The notes: generated by a model from the letters alone, not told the origin. Positions 44,027 to 52,364 are shown, counted from the stretch's first letter. The stretch is 64,000 bases of DNA from Prevotella sp. (GCA_017557185.1 JAFZAP010000019.1:55594-119593), one strand, 5' to 3'. Numbers and translations: made by a program.

Positions 44027-45340
44027 ATGAAGAAAGCTATCGTTTTATGCTTGACGATGACACTCGTCAGTATCGCTGCACTCGCACAGTCGCCCCGCGA
44101 GGAATTCAAGGAGAACATCTACAAGTCGGGTAGTAACTACTATGCCTACCCGGGCCCCACTCAACAGAAGCTCACACCTGCTCCAAAGGGCTATGAGCCC
44201 TACTATATCTCGCACTACGGCCGTCACGGCTCGCGCTACCTTATCGGCCGCAACGACTACGACCGCGCGTATAGAGTGCTCATGCGGGCCGACTCGGTGG
44301 GCAAGCTCACGGAATACGGAAAGGACGTGCTACGCCGAGTGACATTGCTCCGCAATGAGGCCGACCGCCGTCTGGGCGAACTGACGCTGCTGGGTGCTGA
44401 GCAGCATCGCGGCATCGCCCGCCGCATGTATGAACGCTTCCACGAGGTGTTCAAGGGCGTGACCGACATCGACGCGAAGAGTACGGTAGTGATTCGCTGT
44501 ATCCTGTCGATGGAGAACGCGCTGCAGGAGTTGAAGAGCCTGAACCCGAAGCTGCGCATCCGCCACGATGCTTCAGAACACGACATGTGGTATATGAACA
44601 GCCGTGCCAAGGAAATCAAGGACAAGCAGTGGAATCCTGAGACGCGCGCCGCCTACGATGCCTTCAAGGCTCGCCACCGGAACTACGACCGCGTGATGCA
44701 AACCATCTTCAACGACACCGCCTACGTGAACCATGAGGTGAACGCCGAGAACCTGAACTATCATCTGTTCAAGCTCGCATCGAACATTCAGAGCTCGGAG
44801 CTGCGCCACTCGGTTTCGCTCTACGATCTGTTCACTCCCGACGAAGTGTACGACAACTGGATGATTGAGAATGCAGGGTGGTATGTGGGTTACGGTCCTT
44901 GTCCGCTCAACGGGGCGTTGCAGCCCTTCACGCAGCGAGAGCTGCTGGGCGTGATGCTGGAGGAGGCCGATGCCAACGTGGGAAAGAAGCATCCGGGTGC
45001 CACACTGCGCTATGGCCACGAGGTATGCGTGATGCCGCTGGCCTGTCTGCTGGAGATGGACAACTGCGGCAAGCAGATTGCCGACTTCGAACAGCTTCCT
45101 GCAGAGGGGTGGCTGAACTACAAGATCTTCCCGATGGGCTGCAACGTTCAGCTCATCTTCTACAAACCGAAGAAGGGCAATGGCGACATCCTCGTGAAAG
45201 CGCTGCTCAACGAGAACGAGACGCGCCTGCCGCTGAAGGCTGTCACGGGTCCGTACTACAAGTGGAGCGACTTCCGCGAATACTACACGCGCAAGCTCAA
45301 CAACTTCAAGGTCACTATGGGTGAGATTGAGCCAGAGTAG
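44027..45340 (+). CDS. Secreted histidine acid phosphatase (MINPP-like)
   Basis: A 437-residue exported phosphatase of the branch-2 histidine phosphatase superfamily. Signal peptide ends at ALAQ. The nucleophile motif is RHG (residues 66-68 in SHYGRHGSRY) and a second catalytic motif is His331-Glu332 in RYGHEVCVMPL. This arrangement occurs in bacterial MINPP phytases as well as in general acid phosphatases; which of the two cannot be told by eye. It probably works in the periplasm or in vesicles, releasing phosphate from inositol phosphates or other esters. It is a single-gene unit with its own terminator. Confidence 0.85.
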   Translation: MKKAIVLCLTMTLVSIAALAQSPREEFKENIYKSGSNYYAYPGPTQQKLTPAPKGYEPYYISHYGRHGSRYLIGRNDYDRAYRVLMRADSVGKLTEYGKDVLRRVTLLRNEADRRLGELTLLGAEQHRGIARRMYERFHEVFKGVTDIDAKSTVVIRCILSMENALQELKSLNPKLRIRHDASEHDMWYMNSRAKEIKDKQWNPETRAAYDAFKARHRNYDRVMQTIFNDTAYVNHEVNAENLNYHLFKLASNIQSSELRHSVSLYDLFTPDEVYDNWMIENAGWYVGYGPCPLNGALQPFTQRELLGVMLEEADANVGKKHPGATLRYGHEVCVMPLACLLEMDNCGKQIADFEQLPAEGWLNYKIFPMGCNVQLIFYKPKKGNGDILVKALLNENETRLPLKAVTGPYYKWSDFREYYTRKLNNFKVTMGEIEPE

Positions 45341-45355
45341 TTATAATTAAATACT

Positions 45356-45382
45356 GAAAGTGCGGCAGATTGTCGCACTTTC
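45356..45382. terminator. Two-way terminator between the phosphatase and mgtC
   Basis: GAAAGTGCG and CGCACTTTC form a 9-bp stem with a 9-base loop; TGTATTTTGTT follows on the plus strand and an AT-rich run on the minus strand. It separates the convergent phosphatase and MgtC genes. Confidence 0.78.
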
Positions 45383-45406
45383 TGTATTTTGTTCCCCATT
45401 ATTCCA

Positions 45407-46063
45407 TTATTCTATGCGGAGTACGTCGACACCCTTCAGTTCGTCGATGAATTCGAGAATGCGGTTGCGGTATTTGCGGCGCTCCAGCCTCAGTTGCATC
45501 GTCACGGTGTAGCGCTGCTGGGGCATCGTGGCGGTTTCCATGGTGAAGCTGTCGACGATGATTCCGCCAAGTTCATGCAGATGGTGCAGCACGTTGTCGA
45601 CATCCTCGCGGCTGTCGGCAGCAAACGACACGTCGATGTTGCGATGGCCGAAATGGCGCAGAAACAGACTTTGTGCTTCGAGACACAGCAACACCAGAAG
45701 GGTGGTGGTCGTGGCCAGTAGGTGCATGCCTGCTCCTGCCGTCATACCGATGGCTGCCGTCACCCAGAGGCCTGCCGCGGTGGTAAGTCCTCTGACGGCA
45801 TGTTTCTGGAAGATGATGGTGCCTGCACCGATGAAACCGATACCCGACACCACTTGTGCGGCGATGCGCGACACGTCGAGGCGATGGTTGTCGCTGACGA
45901 GGACTCCCTCGAAGCCGTGGGCAGAGAGTATCATGAACAGCGCTGCGCCGAGTGCCACGAGGAAGTGTGTGCGGAAGCCAGCCTCCTTGGCCCGGTACTC
46001 ACGTTCGAGTCCGATGGCTCCGCCAAGGAGGGCGGCTATGATGATTCTTATGAAAAAGTCCAT
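45407..46063 (-). CDS. MgtC/SapB-family membrane protein
   Basis: A 218-residue protein with the MgtC N-terminal membrane domain: LLGGAIGLEREYRAKEAGFRTHFLVALGAALF at residues 12-45 and SGIGFIGAGTIIFQKHAVRGLTTAAGLW at about 73-100. Four to five helices are followed by a soluble C-terminal domain (about 140-218) with an ACT-like look. Family members help in low-Mg2+ or acid stress, and many are of unknown function outside pathogens. It lies 21 bases after the GH20 gene on the same strand, so the two are probably transcribed together without an obvious functional link. Confidence 0.9.
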   Translation of the reverse strand: MDFFIRIIIAALLGGAIGLEREYRAKEAGFRTHFLVALGAALFMILSAHGFEGVLVSDNHRLDVSRIAAQVVSGIGFIGAGTIIFQKHAVRGLTTAAGLWVTAAIGMTAGAGMHLLATTTTLLVLLCLEAQSLFLRHFGHRNIDVSFAADSREDVDNVLHHLHELGGIIVDSFTMETATMPQQRYTVTMQLRLERRKYRNRILEFIDELKGVDVLRIE

Positions 46064-46084
46064 CGTTCAGCTCGTGGTCGCTTG

Positions 46085-47740
46085 TTACTCTGATGCTTTG
46101 AACACGTGTGGTGCCACAGTCCAGTCGTGCAGGTCGTAGATAGCTTTCAGCCTGCCCAGACGGGCGAGGAAGGCATCGTAGTTCTTGCTCTCAGGCTGCA
46201 GCCACTGCACCTCGGCGAGAGCTGCCATGCGCGGCAGAATCTGATATTCCACATGCCTGGGCGCAGCGATATATTCCGTCCAGACATTGGCCTGCACACC
46301 GAGGATGTGGCGGGCGTCGTCGGCCGTGAGATCCTCAGCAATAGGCTCAAAGGAATAGACGTCCTTCACGGTTTCGTTGCCACCAATGGAGAGCGGTTCG
46401 TTCCACTGCTTATCGGTCTGGTAGTGGTCGAAATACATGGGCTTGTTGGGCGACATGATGACATCATGTCCAAGCTTTGCTGCCCGTGCGCCCGGCTCGG
46501 CACCGCGCCACGACATAATGGTTGACGATGCTTCGACATTACAGCTCAGCAGCTCGTCCCAGCCGATGAGGTGCTTTCCCTTTCCGTTCAGGTATTTCTC
46601 CACGCGCTTCGTGAAGTAGCCCTGCAGACGATCTTCCTTCGATTGCTTGCCTTCAGCCTTGATGCCTTCTTCCTGTATGCGCTTCTGGCAAAGCGGACAC
46701 TCGGCCCAGCGTGAGCGCGGACACTCGTCGCCACCGATGTGGATGTACTCCGAGGGGAATATCTGGATGACTTCATCGAGCACGTCCTCCACAAACTGGA
46801 AGGTCTTCTCCTTGCCCGGGCAGAGCACGTCGGCAAAGACTCCCCACGTGTGCGAAACTTCATACGGACCGCCCGTGCAGCCCAGCTCGGGATAGGCAGC
46901 CAGCGCAGCGAGCATGTGGCCGGGCATGTCGATTTCGGGGATGATCGTGATATAGCGGTCGGCGGCATATTTCACAATCTCGCGGCACTGCTCCTGCGTG
47001 TAGAAACCACCGTGGCGCTGGCCGTCGTCGATGCCGGAGTTACGGCCGAGCACGGTGCCTGAGCGCCATGCGCCTACCTCCGTCAGTCGCGGATACTTCT
47101 TGATTTCGATGCGCCAGCCCTGGTCCTCGGTGATGTGCCAGTGGAAACGGTTCATGCCGTGCAGGGCGATGAGGTCGATGTATTCCTTGACGAACTCCAC
47201 GGAGAAGAAGTGGCGGGCACAGTCGAGGTGCATGCCGCGATAGGCGAAGCGCGGCTCGTCCTTGATATAGACGGAGGGCAGGCTCACTGCCTGCGGCTTC
47301 TCGGCGATAATCGGCAGCGACTTGCGCAGGGTCTGGATGCCCAGGAACACGCCTGCCGGCGTCTTACCTGCGATGGTCACGCCCTTCGCCGTCACGCTGA
47401 TCTCGTAGCCTTCGTCGTTCAGAATCTTCGGGTCGAGCGTGAGCAAGATGTTGCCACGCGCTACTTTCGAGACCTTCGCTTTCTTGTTCATCGGCTGGCA
47501 GGCCAGCTTCAGCTTCGTCATTTCGCTGACGTAGTCGGAGAGGAAATGGGCGTTTCGCTCCATGTCGGCATCAGCTTCCGGATAGACGACTGCCGTCTGT
47601 TCGCCGAGCACGAATCCCGGTGCTGTGGGCATGATGACCGACTTGGGCATTGGCACCACGTCGTAGTTGGCCACTTGAGCCAGTGCGGCTCCTGTCGATA
47701 GCATGAAAGTCATGCAAAATGTCATAAGTACTTTTTTCAT
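46085..47740 (-). CDS. GH20 beta-N-acetylhexosaminidase
   Basis: A 551-residue exported hexosaminidase that removes terminal GlcNAc or GalNAc from glycans. I start at 47740 (MKKVLMTFCMTFMLSTGAALA, a clean signal peptide); codons further upstream lie in the promoter. A GH20b-like N-terminal domain (about 25-150) precedes the barrel (about 155-500). The catalytic pair is Asp338-Glu339 in HIGGDECPRSRW. This is an intact family member. The nearby APH-fold kinase may be a GlcNAc/GalNAc 1-kinase, which would fit hexosamine salvage, perhaps from mucin or host glycoproteins. Confidence 0.93.
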   Translation of the reverse strand: MKKVLMTFCMTFMLSTGAALAQVANYDVVPMPKSVIMPTAPGFVLGEQTAVVYPEADADMERNAHFLSDYVSEMTKLKLACQPMNKKAKVSKVARGNILLTLDPKILNDEGYEISVTAKGVTIAGKTPAGVFLGIQTLRKSLPIIAEKPQAVSLPSVYIKDEPRFAYRGMHLDCARHFFSVEFVKEYIDLIALHGMNRFHWHITEDQGWRIEIKKYPRLTEVGAWRSGTVLGRNSGIDDGQRHGGFYTQEQCREIVKYAADRYITIIPEIDMPGHMLAALAAYPELGCTGGPYEVSHTWGVFADVLCPGKEKTFQFVEDVLDEVIQIFPSEYIHIGGDECPRSRWAECPLCQKRIQEEGIKAEGKQSKEDRLQGYFTKRVEKYLNGKGKHLIGWDELLSCNVEASSTIMSWRGAEPGARAAKLGHDVIMSPNKPMYFDHYQTDKQWNEPLSIGGNETVKDVYSFEPIAEDLTADDARHILGVQANVWTEYIAAPRHVEYQILPRMAALAEVQWLQPESKNYDAFLARLGRLKAIYDLHDWTVAPHVFKASE

Positions 47741-47768
47741 TTTCGTATCGTTTTGTTTAGGTTTTCTG

Positions 47769-47776
47769 CAAAGGTA
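47769..47776 (-). promoter_or_regulatory. -7 box for the GH20 gene
   Basis: Minus-strand TACCTTTG, about 30 bases before the ATG at 47740. The divergent PH-domain gene has its own box at 47884-47891. Confidence 0.65.
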
Positions 47777-47883
47777 CAACTTTTTTAGGAAGTTAAAGAA
47801 GTTAAAGTAGTTAAAGAATTTAAAGGACATGCGTTTTTTTCGAAAAAACATCACTGTGGCAATGCAAACTTGAAACTTTTTTG

Positions 47884-47891
47884 TATCTTTG
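47884..47891 (+). promoter_or_regulatory. -7 box for the PH-domain gene
   Basis: TATCTTTG about 53 bases before the ATG at 47945. The leader contains repeated CGCAAATC/CGTAAATC words (47905-47940). Confidence 0.65.
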
Positions 47892-47944
47892 CATGTCATA
47901 ATCGCAAATCCGCAAATCGTAAATCCGTAAATCCGTAAATCAAT

Positions 47945-48436
47945 ATGAGCTACATCGAAAAGAACCTCATGGACGGCGAGCAAATCATCTACGAAGCCCG
48001 CCAGCATTGGATGATCTATTGGAAACCATTCCTGCTGTTGCTAATTGCCATCGGCCTGTTTGCCATTCCCACGACCGACGTCACGCTGATCATGCAGATT
48101 TGCATGTCGCTGGTGCTGCTGGCGGTGGCGGGCTTTTGGGCGCTGAACATCTACGGCGGGCGAAAGTATATCCTCACCAACCGCCGCCTCATCCTGAAGC
48201 GGGGCATCGTGAAACGCCAGTCCACCGACCTCATCCTTCGTCGCTGCGAGGGTGTGAGCATCGCGCAGAGCATCTTCGGACGAATGCTGGGCTATGGCAC
48301 CGTGACAGTATCGACAGGCGAGGTTGCCAACGAGTTCAACCTCATCGAGCACCCGGTGGAATTCGCCACGCACATCAACCAGCAGATCGTCAATGCCACT
48401 GCCAACCAGCAGCCCGACCAAAACAGAAACACCTAA
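47945..48436 (+). CDS. Membrane PH-domain protein (bPH2/YdbS-like)
   Basis: A 163-residue protein with two adjacent membrane helices (about 27-68) followed by a bacterial PH-like domain (YILTNRRLILKRGIVKRQSTDLILRRCEGVSIAQS, then GTVTVSTGEVANEFNLIEHPVEF). The pattern is that of YdbS/YdbT-type proteins, whose role in the membrane is unsettled. It is 12 bases upstream of the sugar-kinase-like gene, so the two are cotranscribed, but I see no functional tie. Confidence 0.85.
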   Translation: MSYIEKNLMDGEQIIYEARQHWMIYWKPFLLLLIAIGLFAIPTTDVTLIMQICMSLVLLAVAGFWALNIYGGRKYILTNRRLILKRGIVKRQSTDLILRRCEGVSIAQSIFGRMLGYGTVTVSTGEVANEFNLIEHPVEFATHINQQIVNATANQQPDQNRNT

Positions 48437-48447
48437 AACCCAATAAC

Positions 48448-49542
48448 ATGCAAACCATCGATTTCAACCAAATCCTCCCCCACTTCTTGCTGGAAGGCGA
48501 GGTGACCGACGTGCGCCCCCTGGGCAACGGACTCATCAACGATACGTATCGAGTAGAAACCAAAGGCGACGCACCCGACTACGTGCTGCAGCGCATCAAC
48601 AACGCCATCTTCACCGATGTCGACCTGTTGCAGCACAACATCGATGTGGTGACGAGCCACATACGCCGTAAGCTGGAAGAGCGCGGCGAAGCCGACATCG
48701 ACCGAAAGGTATTGCAGTTTGTGAAGACCCGCGATGGCAAGAGCTATTATCGCGACGACCAGGACCGCTACTGGCGCGTGATGGTGTTCATTCCCGGCGC
48801 AGAGACCTTCGAGACCGTCGACCCCGAGTACAGCTATCTGGCCGGCGTGGCCTTCGGCGACTTCGAGAAGATGCTCGTCGACGTGCCCGAGCCCCTCGGC
48901 GACACCATTCCCGATTTCCACAACATGGAGTTCCGCATGCAGCAGCTGCGCGAGGTGGTGGCAAAGGACCCCGTAGGCCGTGTGGCCGGCGTGCGCGACA
49001 TCCTCGACCTCTTCGAGCGCGATGCCGAACGCATGTGCCAGGGCGAGCGACTGTTCCGCGAAGGTAAGCTGCCGCGCCGCATCTGCCACTGCGATACGAA
49101 GGTGAACAACATGATGTTCGACCGCGAAACAGGCAAGTTCCTGCTTGTCATCGACCTTGACACCGTGATGCCGAGCCTGTTCTTCAGCGACTACGGCGAC
49201 TTCCTGCGCTCGGCTGCCAACACCACCGCCGAGGACGACCCCAATCTCGACAACGTGAAGTTCCGCGAGGACATCTTCCGTGCTTTCACACGCGGCTATG
49301 TCGAGTCGGCAGGCCAGTTCCTCACGCCGCTCGAAGTGGAGCTGCTGCCCTACGCCGTAGAGCTGTTCCCCTTCATGCAGGCCGTGCGCTTCATGTGGGA
49401 CTACCTCTCGGGCGACCACTACTGGAAGTGCAACTATCCTGAGCACAACCTCGACCGCTCGCGCAACCAGCTGCGACTCTATCAGGAGGCCTGTGCCCAC
49501 GAGCCGATGATGAAAGAGTTCATTGCAGGACTGCAGAAATAG
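48448..49542 (+). CDS. APH-fold phosphotransferase, hexosamine-1-kinase-like
   Basis: A 364-residue soluble kinase of the aminoglycoside-phosphotransferase fold. The catalytic loop is HCDTKVNNMMFD (His214, Asp216, Asn220 or 221) and the metal-binding Asp236 is in VIDLDT. The start is ATG 48448; the codons upstream overlap the PH gene. The N-terminus (PLGNGLINDTYRVE) and length resemble N-acetylhexosamine 1-kinases, and the GH20 gene next door would supply GlcNAc or GalNAc. The alternative is another small-molecule kinase; the substrate is an inference. A CBM9-like gene follows after 9 bases. Confidence 0.78.
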   Translation: MQTIDFNQILPHFLLEGEVTDVRPLGNGLINDTYRVETKGDAPDYVLQRINNAIFTDVDLLQHNIDVVTSHIRRKLEERGEADIDRKVLQFVKTRDGKSYYRDDQDRYWRVMVFIPGAETFETVDPEYSYLAGVAFGDFEKMLVDVPEPLGDTIPDFHNMEFRMQQLREVVAKDPVGRVAGVRDILDLFERDAERMCQGERLFREGKLPRRICHCDTKVNNMMFDRETGKFLLVIDLDTVMPSLFFSDYGDFLRSAANTTAEDDPNLDNVKFREDIFRAFTRGYVESAGQFLTPLEVELLPYAVELFPFMQAVRFMWDYLSGDHYWKCNYPEHNLDRSRNQLRLYQEACAHEPMMKEFIAGLQK

Positions 49543-49551
49543 TTTTTCACG

Positions 49552-50220
49552 ATGCTCATTCCAAAACTGAAGATTGCGGGCGGGCTGCGGGCGGAGAACG
49601 TGCCGCAGCTCATGCTCACCCACGGCATCGCCTACCACCGAGTGGAGACGCTGAACTGGCCGGAGGCCTTCCCCTACCGGCCGCTGATGGAAGTGGCGCT
49701 GGCGCACACGGGGCGCGATCTGCTCCTCCACTACCGCGTCAGCGAGAACTGCATCCGTGCCGTTGCCGAGGGCGACGGCGGCCGCGTGTGGGAAGACTCG
49801 TGCTGCGAAGTGTTCCTGCAGCCGAAGGGCCTGACAGCGGGCGATGTCGCATCACCTTATTATAATATAGAGTGCAACTGCGTGGGAACCCTCCTCGTGG
49901 CAGCGGGTGAAGACCGCCACAACCGCCGTCCCGCTCCTGCCGAAGTCATGAAGGCTGTCGGCCGCTGGTCGTCGCTGGGGAATCGGCCGACACCCCTCAC
50001 CGACGGCGATGCCTCATGGCACATGGCATTGGTGGTACCAGCCGAAACGCTCTTCGAGAGCCATCTCGTTGATTTCTCCGGACAGCACATGCGCGGGAAT
50101 GTCTATAAGTGCGGCGACTGCCTCACCACGCCCCACTTCCTCTCGCTGTTCCCCATCCGCACCGAGCAGCCCGACTTCCACCGCCCCGAGTTCTTCCAGG
50201 AGATGTGGTTTGAGGGATAG
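49552..50220 (+). CDS. CBM9-like protein
   Basis: A 222-residue protein without a signal peptide; PYRPLMEVALAHTGRDLLLHYRVSENCIRA, then GRVWEDSCCEVFLQPKG and YYNIECNCVGTLL, match the beta-sandwich of carbohydrate-binding family 9-like proteins. It follows the kinase by 9 bases. Because it appears cytoplasmic, its role may differ from that of secreted CBM9 modules. After it comes a 380-base stretch of repeats. Confidence 0.75.
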   Translation: MLIPKLKIAGGLRAENVPQLMLTHGIAYHRVETLNWPEAFPYRPLMEVALAHTGRDLLLHYRVSENCIRAVAEGDGGRVWEDSCCEVFLQPKGLTAGDVASPYYNIECNCVGTLLVAAGEDRHNRRPAPAEVMKAVGRWSSLGNRPTPLTDGDASWHMALVVPAETLFESHLVDFSGQHMRGNVYKCGDCLTTPHFLSLFPIRTEQPDFHRPEFFQEMWFEG

Positions 50221-50265
50221 GGCACTGGGTATTTTTAGACAACTTAGATCCATTAAGACAATTAA

Positions 50266-50441
50266 CGGCCTGACAGGCCATAAGCTCATAGCCCAGGGCA
50301 TCGCCCTGGGTTTTGTGTTTGGTAACAAAAGTCGCCCTACAGGGGCAAAAGCTTTTGCACTTACAGCGCGATAACTCCCACAAATGCCCACAATTCCCAG
50401 GGCGTTGCCCTGGGCTGATAGCTTGTTGGCCCTTCAGGCCG
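50266..50441. repeat. Inverted-repeat doublet built from nested palindromes
   Basis: The left arm (50266-50310) and the inverse of the right arm (50396-50441) share CGGCCTGA, GGCCA, AAGCT, AT and GCCCAGGGCA-CGCCCTGGG blocks with a few changes. Each arm itself has two palindromes (GGCC-type and GCCCAGGGC). Between them lies the palindrome GCAAAAGCTTTTGC (50345-50358). No gene here. The form resembles REP doublets, but no REP transposase is in the window. Confidence 0.75.
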
Positions 50442-50506
50442 CTTCATGGGTTGAACTAAGCTAGTTCCTTTTTGTATCAATAAGTCAAAGAACGCTTTTT
50501 GAGAGC

Positions 50507-50600
50507 TCCCTTCCCCTCCCTGCCCCCCCCTCCCCAGTCGGGGAGGGGTCGGGGTGGGGCCCTTCCCCCCTCCCCTTTGGGAGGGGCTGGGGGTGGGCCT
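50507..50600. repeat. Pair of GC-rich palindromic units
   Basis: Two units, CCCCTCCCC-loop-GGGGAGGGG-TCGGGGTGGGGC and CCCTCCCC-loop-GGGAGGGG-CTGGGGGTGGGC, lie in the same direction just before the stop of the DUF6291 gene (50602). They share the plan (hairpin followed by GGGGTGGG) with copies at 61402-61513 and 63137-63266. Confidence 0.75.
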
Positions 50601-50601
50601 C

Positions 50602-51390
50602 CTATACATTATAATTCCCCTCCAGCACCTTGAGGAAGTTCTCCTCGTCGATGATCCAGTCGAAGGTCGCGACGAACTTGTTATTCTTGCCCTTGCCGTT
50701 GAGGAAGGACGACTGGGCAGCATGCCGGCAGCAGTCCACGAGTTTCTGTTGGCCATAGGAGTTGAGGATTTCCTTGATGCGCCGCGACCGCTTCGGCGTC
50801 ATCTCTTTGAGTTTTGGGATCTTGCTGTCATTATCTTCGAGCAATTTGTTGAACCAAGGCATGAACATCGTCCGCGACTTTTCTAAAAAAACTTTCTCGG
50901 CCGCCGCCGCTGCCTCTTGAACTTGAGCGGAATCGCTCTTATTTTCAGCAGCAGCGCTGCTATTATCTTTATCCTTAGCATCATCTACATCCTCAACTTC
51001 ATCTTTATCTTTATCTTCATCCTCAACTTCATCTTTATCTTTATCTTCATCCTCAACTTCATCCTTATCCTCATCTTCATCCTTATCATGCATAGCAAAA
51101 GATGCATTTGCATGATTTCCTTGTTTGTTCCACCGCTTGTCGGCGGCAGCCTTCCGTTTCCTACATGTTTCCTGATACTTCTCGCTGTCAAGACTGATCT
51201 GGAGCATGATGAAGCGATAGGCCATAAGGGCACTAGGCGAGAGCGAGGCTTCGACATCTGTCTGTTTCCCACCGAATGTGGTGTTGAAAACAGCCCTTAA
51301 AAGCTTGGCCAAGTCGTCATCGGAGAGACTTTCGATCTGGGTCCAGTGGTTTTTGTAAAATAGTAATGTGTTTTGTTCTGTCATAGGCAT
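50602..51390 (-). CDS. DUF6291-like protein with an acidic repeat linker
   Basis: A 262-residue cytoplasmic protein. Residues 1-95 (LLFYKNHWTQIESLSDDDLAKLLRAVF, then SALMAYRFIMLQISLDSEKYQE) resemble the DUF6291 N-terminal domain found in replisome-organiser-like proteins. Residues about 100-145 are an almost pure Asp/Glu/Lys/Val linker built from a 10-residue unit repeated (DEVEDEDKDK), from 30-bp tandem repeats at about 50990-51085. The C-terminal part (165-262) is helical. The start is Met1 or Met3. It is downstream of the HU-like gene on the same strand; a role in replication initiation or plasmid/phage-derived regulation is speculative. Confidence 0.65.
   Translation of the reverse strand: MPMTEQNTLLFYKNHWTQIESLSDDDLAKLLRAVFNTTFGGKQTDVEASLSPSALMAYRFIMLQISLDSEKYQETCRKRKAAADKRWNKQGNHANASFAMHDKDEDEDKDEVEDEDKDKDEVEDEDKDKDEVEDVDDAKDKDNSSAAAENKSDSAQVQEAAAAAEKVFLEKSRTMFMPWFNKLLEDNDSKIPKLKEMTPKRSRRIKEILNSYGQQKLVDCCRHAAQSSFLNGKGKNNKFVATFDWIIDEENFLKVLEGNYNV
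50990..51085. repeat. 30-bp tandem repeat within the DUF6291-like gene
   Basis: The plus strand shows repeated words TCATCTTTATCTTTATCTTC and CATCCTCAACT in steps of 30 bp, encoding the 10-residue acidic unit. In-frame copy number change would alter the linker length only. Confidence 0.75.
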
Positions 51391-51472
51391 TTGTTTTTTG
51401 ATTTTTGGTTTTGGGTTTTGTTGTTAATAGAAATTGTTTGAGATTTGGTTTGTTGTTGTTTCCGATTCGTAG

Positions 51473-51582
51473 AGCATGCCTCCCCGCTGCGGGGGTTTAT
51501 GCTCTAGGGAGCGGGGGGTCATGCTATCGGAAGTGGGGAGCTATACTTCCCAAATGCTAGAGCTATGCTCCCCCCGCTCAGA
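51473..51582. repeat. 22-bp-period array C (5 units)
   Basis: Five units of exactly 22 bp start at 51473, 51495, 51517, 51539 and 51561. First nine bases: AGCATGCCT, GTTTATGCT, GGTCATGCT, AGCTATACT, AGCTATGCT. The first three end in GGGG. The array lies 15 bases beyond the stop of the HU-like gene and before the DUF6291 gene. Confidence 0.83.
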
Positions 51583-51596
51583 GGGTTACAGGGATT

Positions 51597-52046
51597 CTAA
51601 GGTTCCTCTTCATCCCCGTCCTTGTCGACATCGTTCGGATAGGTCTCTTCGACTTCGAGCCCCATGAGCAATGACTTGATGCGAGCACCGGTGGTAGGAT
51701 CTACCTCGATTTCTGGCAGGAAGTTCACACGGGCACCCACCACATGCTTCGAGGCGGAAAAGTCCTTCGCAGTGTCGGCGGGCTTCGTTTTCAGACCGAT
51801 CTTGAACGAACCGAGGCCCTCGATCTTCACGCGGTTGGAGTCCTGAAGCCATTCCTTCAGAACCCCTACCATCTCGTCGAGCACAGCCTTCACATCAGCC
51901 TTCTTCATGGAGACGTTCTCCTGAATCTTCAGTGCGAGCTGGTTCAGCGTCTTGGGCTTCTGGTTGTAAACCGCGCGGGCGTACCACTTTCCTCGTGTAG
52001 GCGACTCGGCACGGTTGTCCTGATACAGTTTGTAACGTACTGACAT
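51597..52046 (-). CDS. HU-like DNA-binding protein (HU-HIG type)
   Basis: A 149-residue protein of the HU/IHF fold in its Bacteroidota long version: MSVRYKLYQDNRAESPTRGKWYARAV at the start, then TLNQLALKIQENVSMKKADVKAVLDEMVGVLKEWLQDSNRVKIEGLGSFKIGL, the helical core and beginning of the DNA-binding arms. The C-terminus is an acidic tail (NDVDKDGDEEEP). The nucleoid role is known for the family. It has its own promoter-like box at 52111-52118. The short 22-bp array follows it. Confidence 0.85.
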   Translation of the reverse strand: MSVRYKLYQDNRAESPTRGKWYARAVYNQKPKTLNQLALKIQENVSMKKADVKAVLDEMVGVLKEWLQDSNRVKIEGLGSFKIGLKTKPADTAKDFSASKHVVGARVNFLPEIEVDPTTGARIKSLLMGLEVEETYPNDVDKDGDEEEP

Positions 52047-52110
52047 AGTGTTTTCATGGTGTTAAATTAAACATGTTCCTAGGCAACATCCACTCTTCAG
52101 ATGTGCAGTG

Positions 52111-52118
52111 CAAAGTTA
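52111..52118 (-). promoter_or_regulatory. -7 box for the HU-like gene
   Basis: Minus-strand TAACTTTG, about 65 bases before the start, with TTG 23 bases upstream (spacing slightly long). Confidence 0.55.
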
Positions 52119-52227
52119 CAACCGATTTCACTACCTTCATACAACTTATGTGAAACTAGTCGTTATTTAACTTTTCGTTAACAAAAACAGTCTTAAATGT
52201 TAATTTTTAGTTAAATACCGAAAAATG

Positions 52228-52283
52228 TTTGGAGGGAAAGGAAAAAGACTCTACCTTTGCAGTGTACTATTAAAGTAGTACAC
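52228..52283 (+). promoter_or_regulatory. Promoter and GntR operator of the ABC operon
   Basis: TTTG (52228-52231) and TACCTTTG (52252-52259) are 20 bases apart. Starting 3 bases after the -7 box is a perfect palindrome, GTGTACTA (52262-52269) and TAGTACAC (52276-52283) with 6 bases between. This form fits YtrA-type GntR operators, and a YtrA-like GntR gene is the third of the operon. Bound here, it would cover the start of transcription. Confidence 0.8.
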
Positions 52284-52364
52284 GTTAACAACAAATTAAA
52301 ATCATTCAAAAACGAGAGTAATTCACCAGTTCACAAACCCCAAACGACGCCAACATTTAAAGTT

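Noticed and set aside
47741-48007. N-terminal extension of the GH20 enzyme
   Set aside because: It overlaps the divergent promoters and the PH-domain gene start; the signal peptide at 47740 marks the true start.
48007-48447. Longer form of the APH-fold kinase
   Set aside because: The upstream part lies in the PH-domain gene in another frame and reads as His/Arg/Pro-rich nonsense; MQTIDF at 48448 is the natural start.
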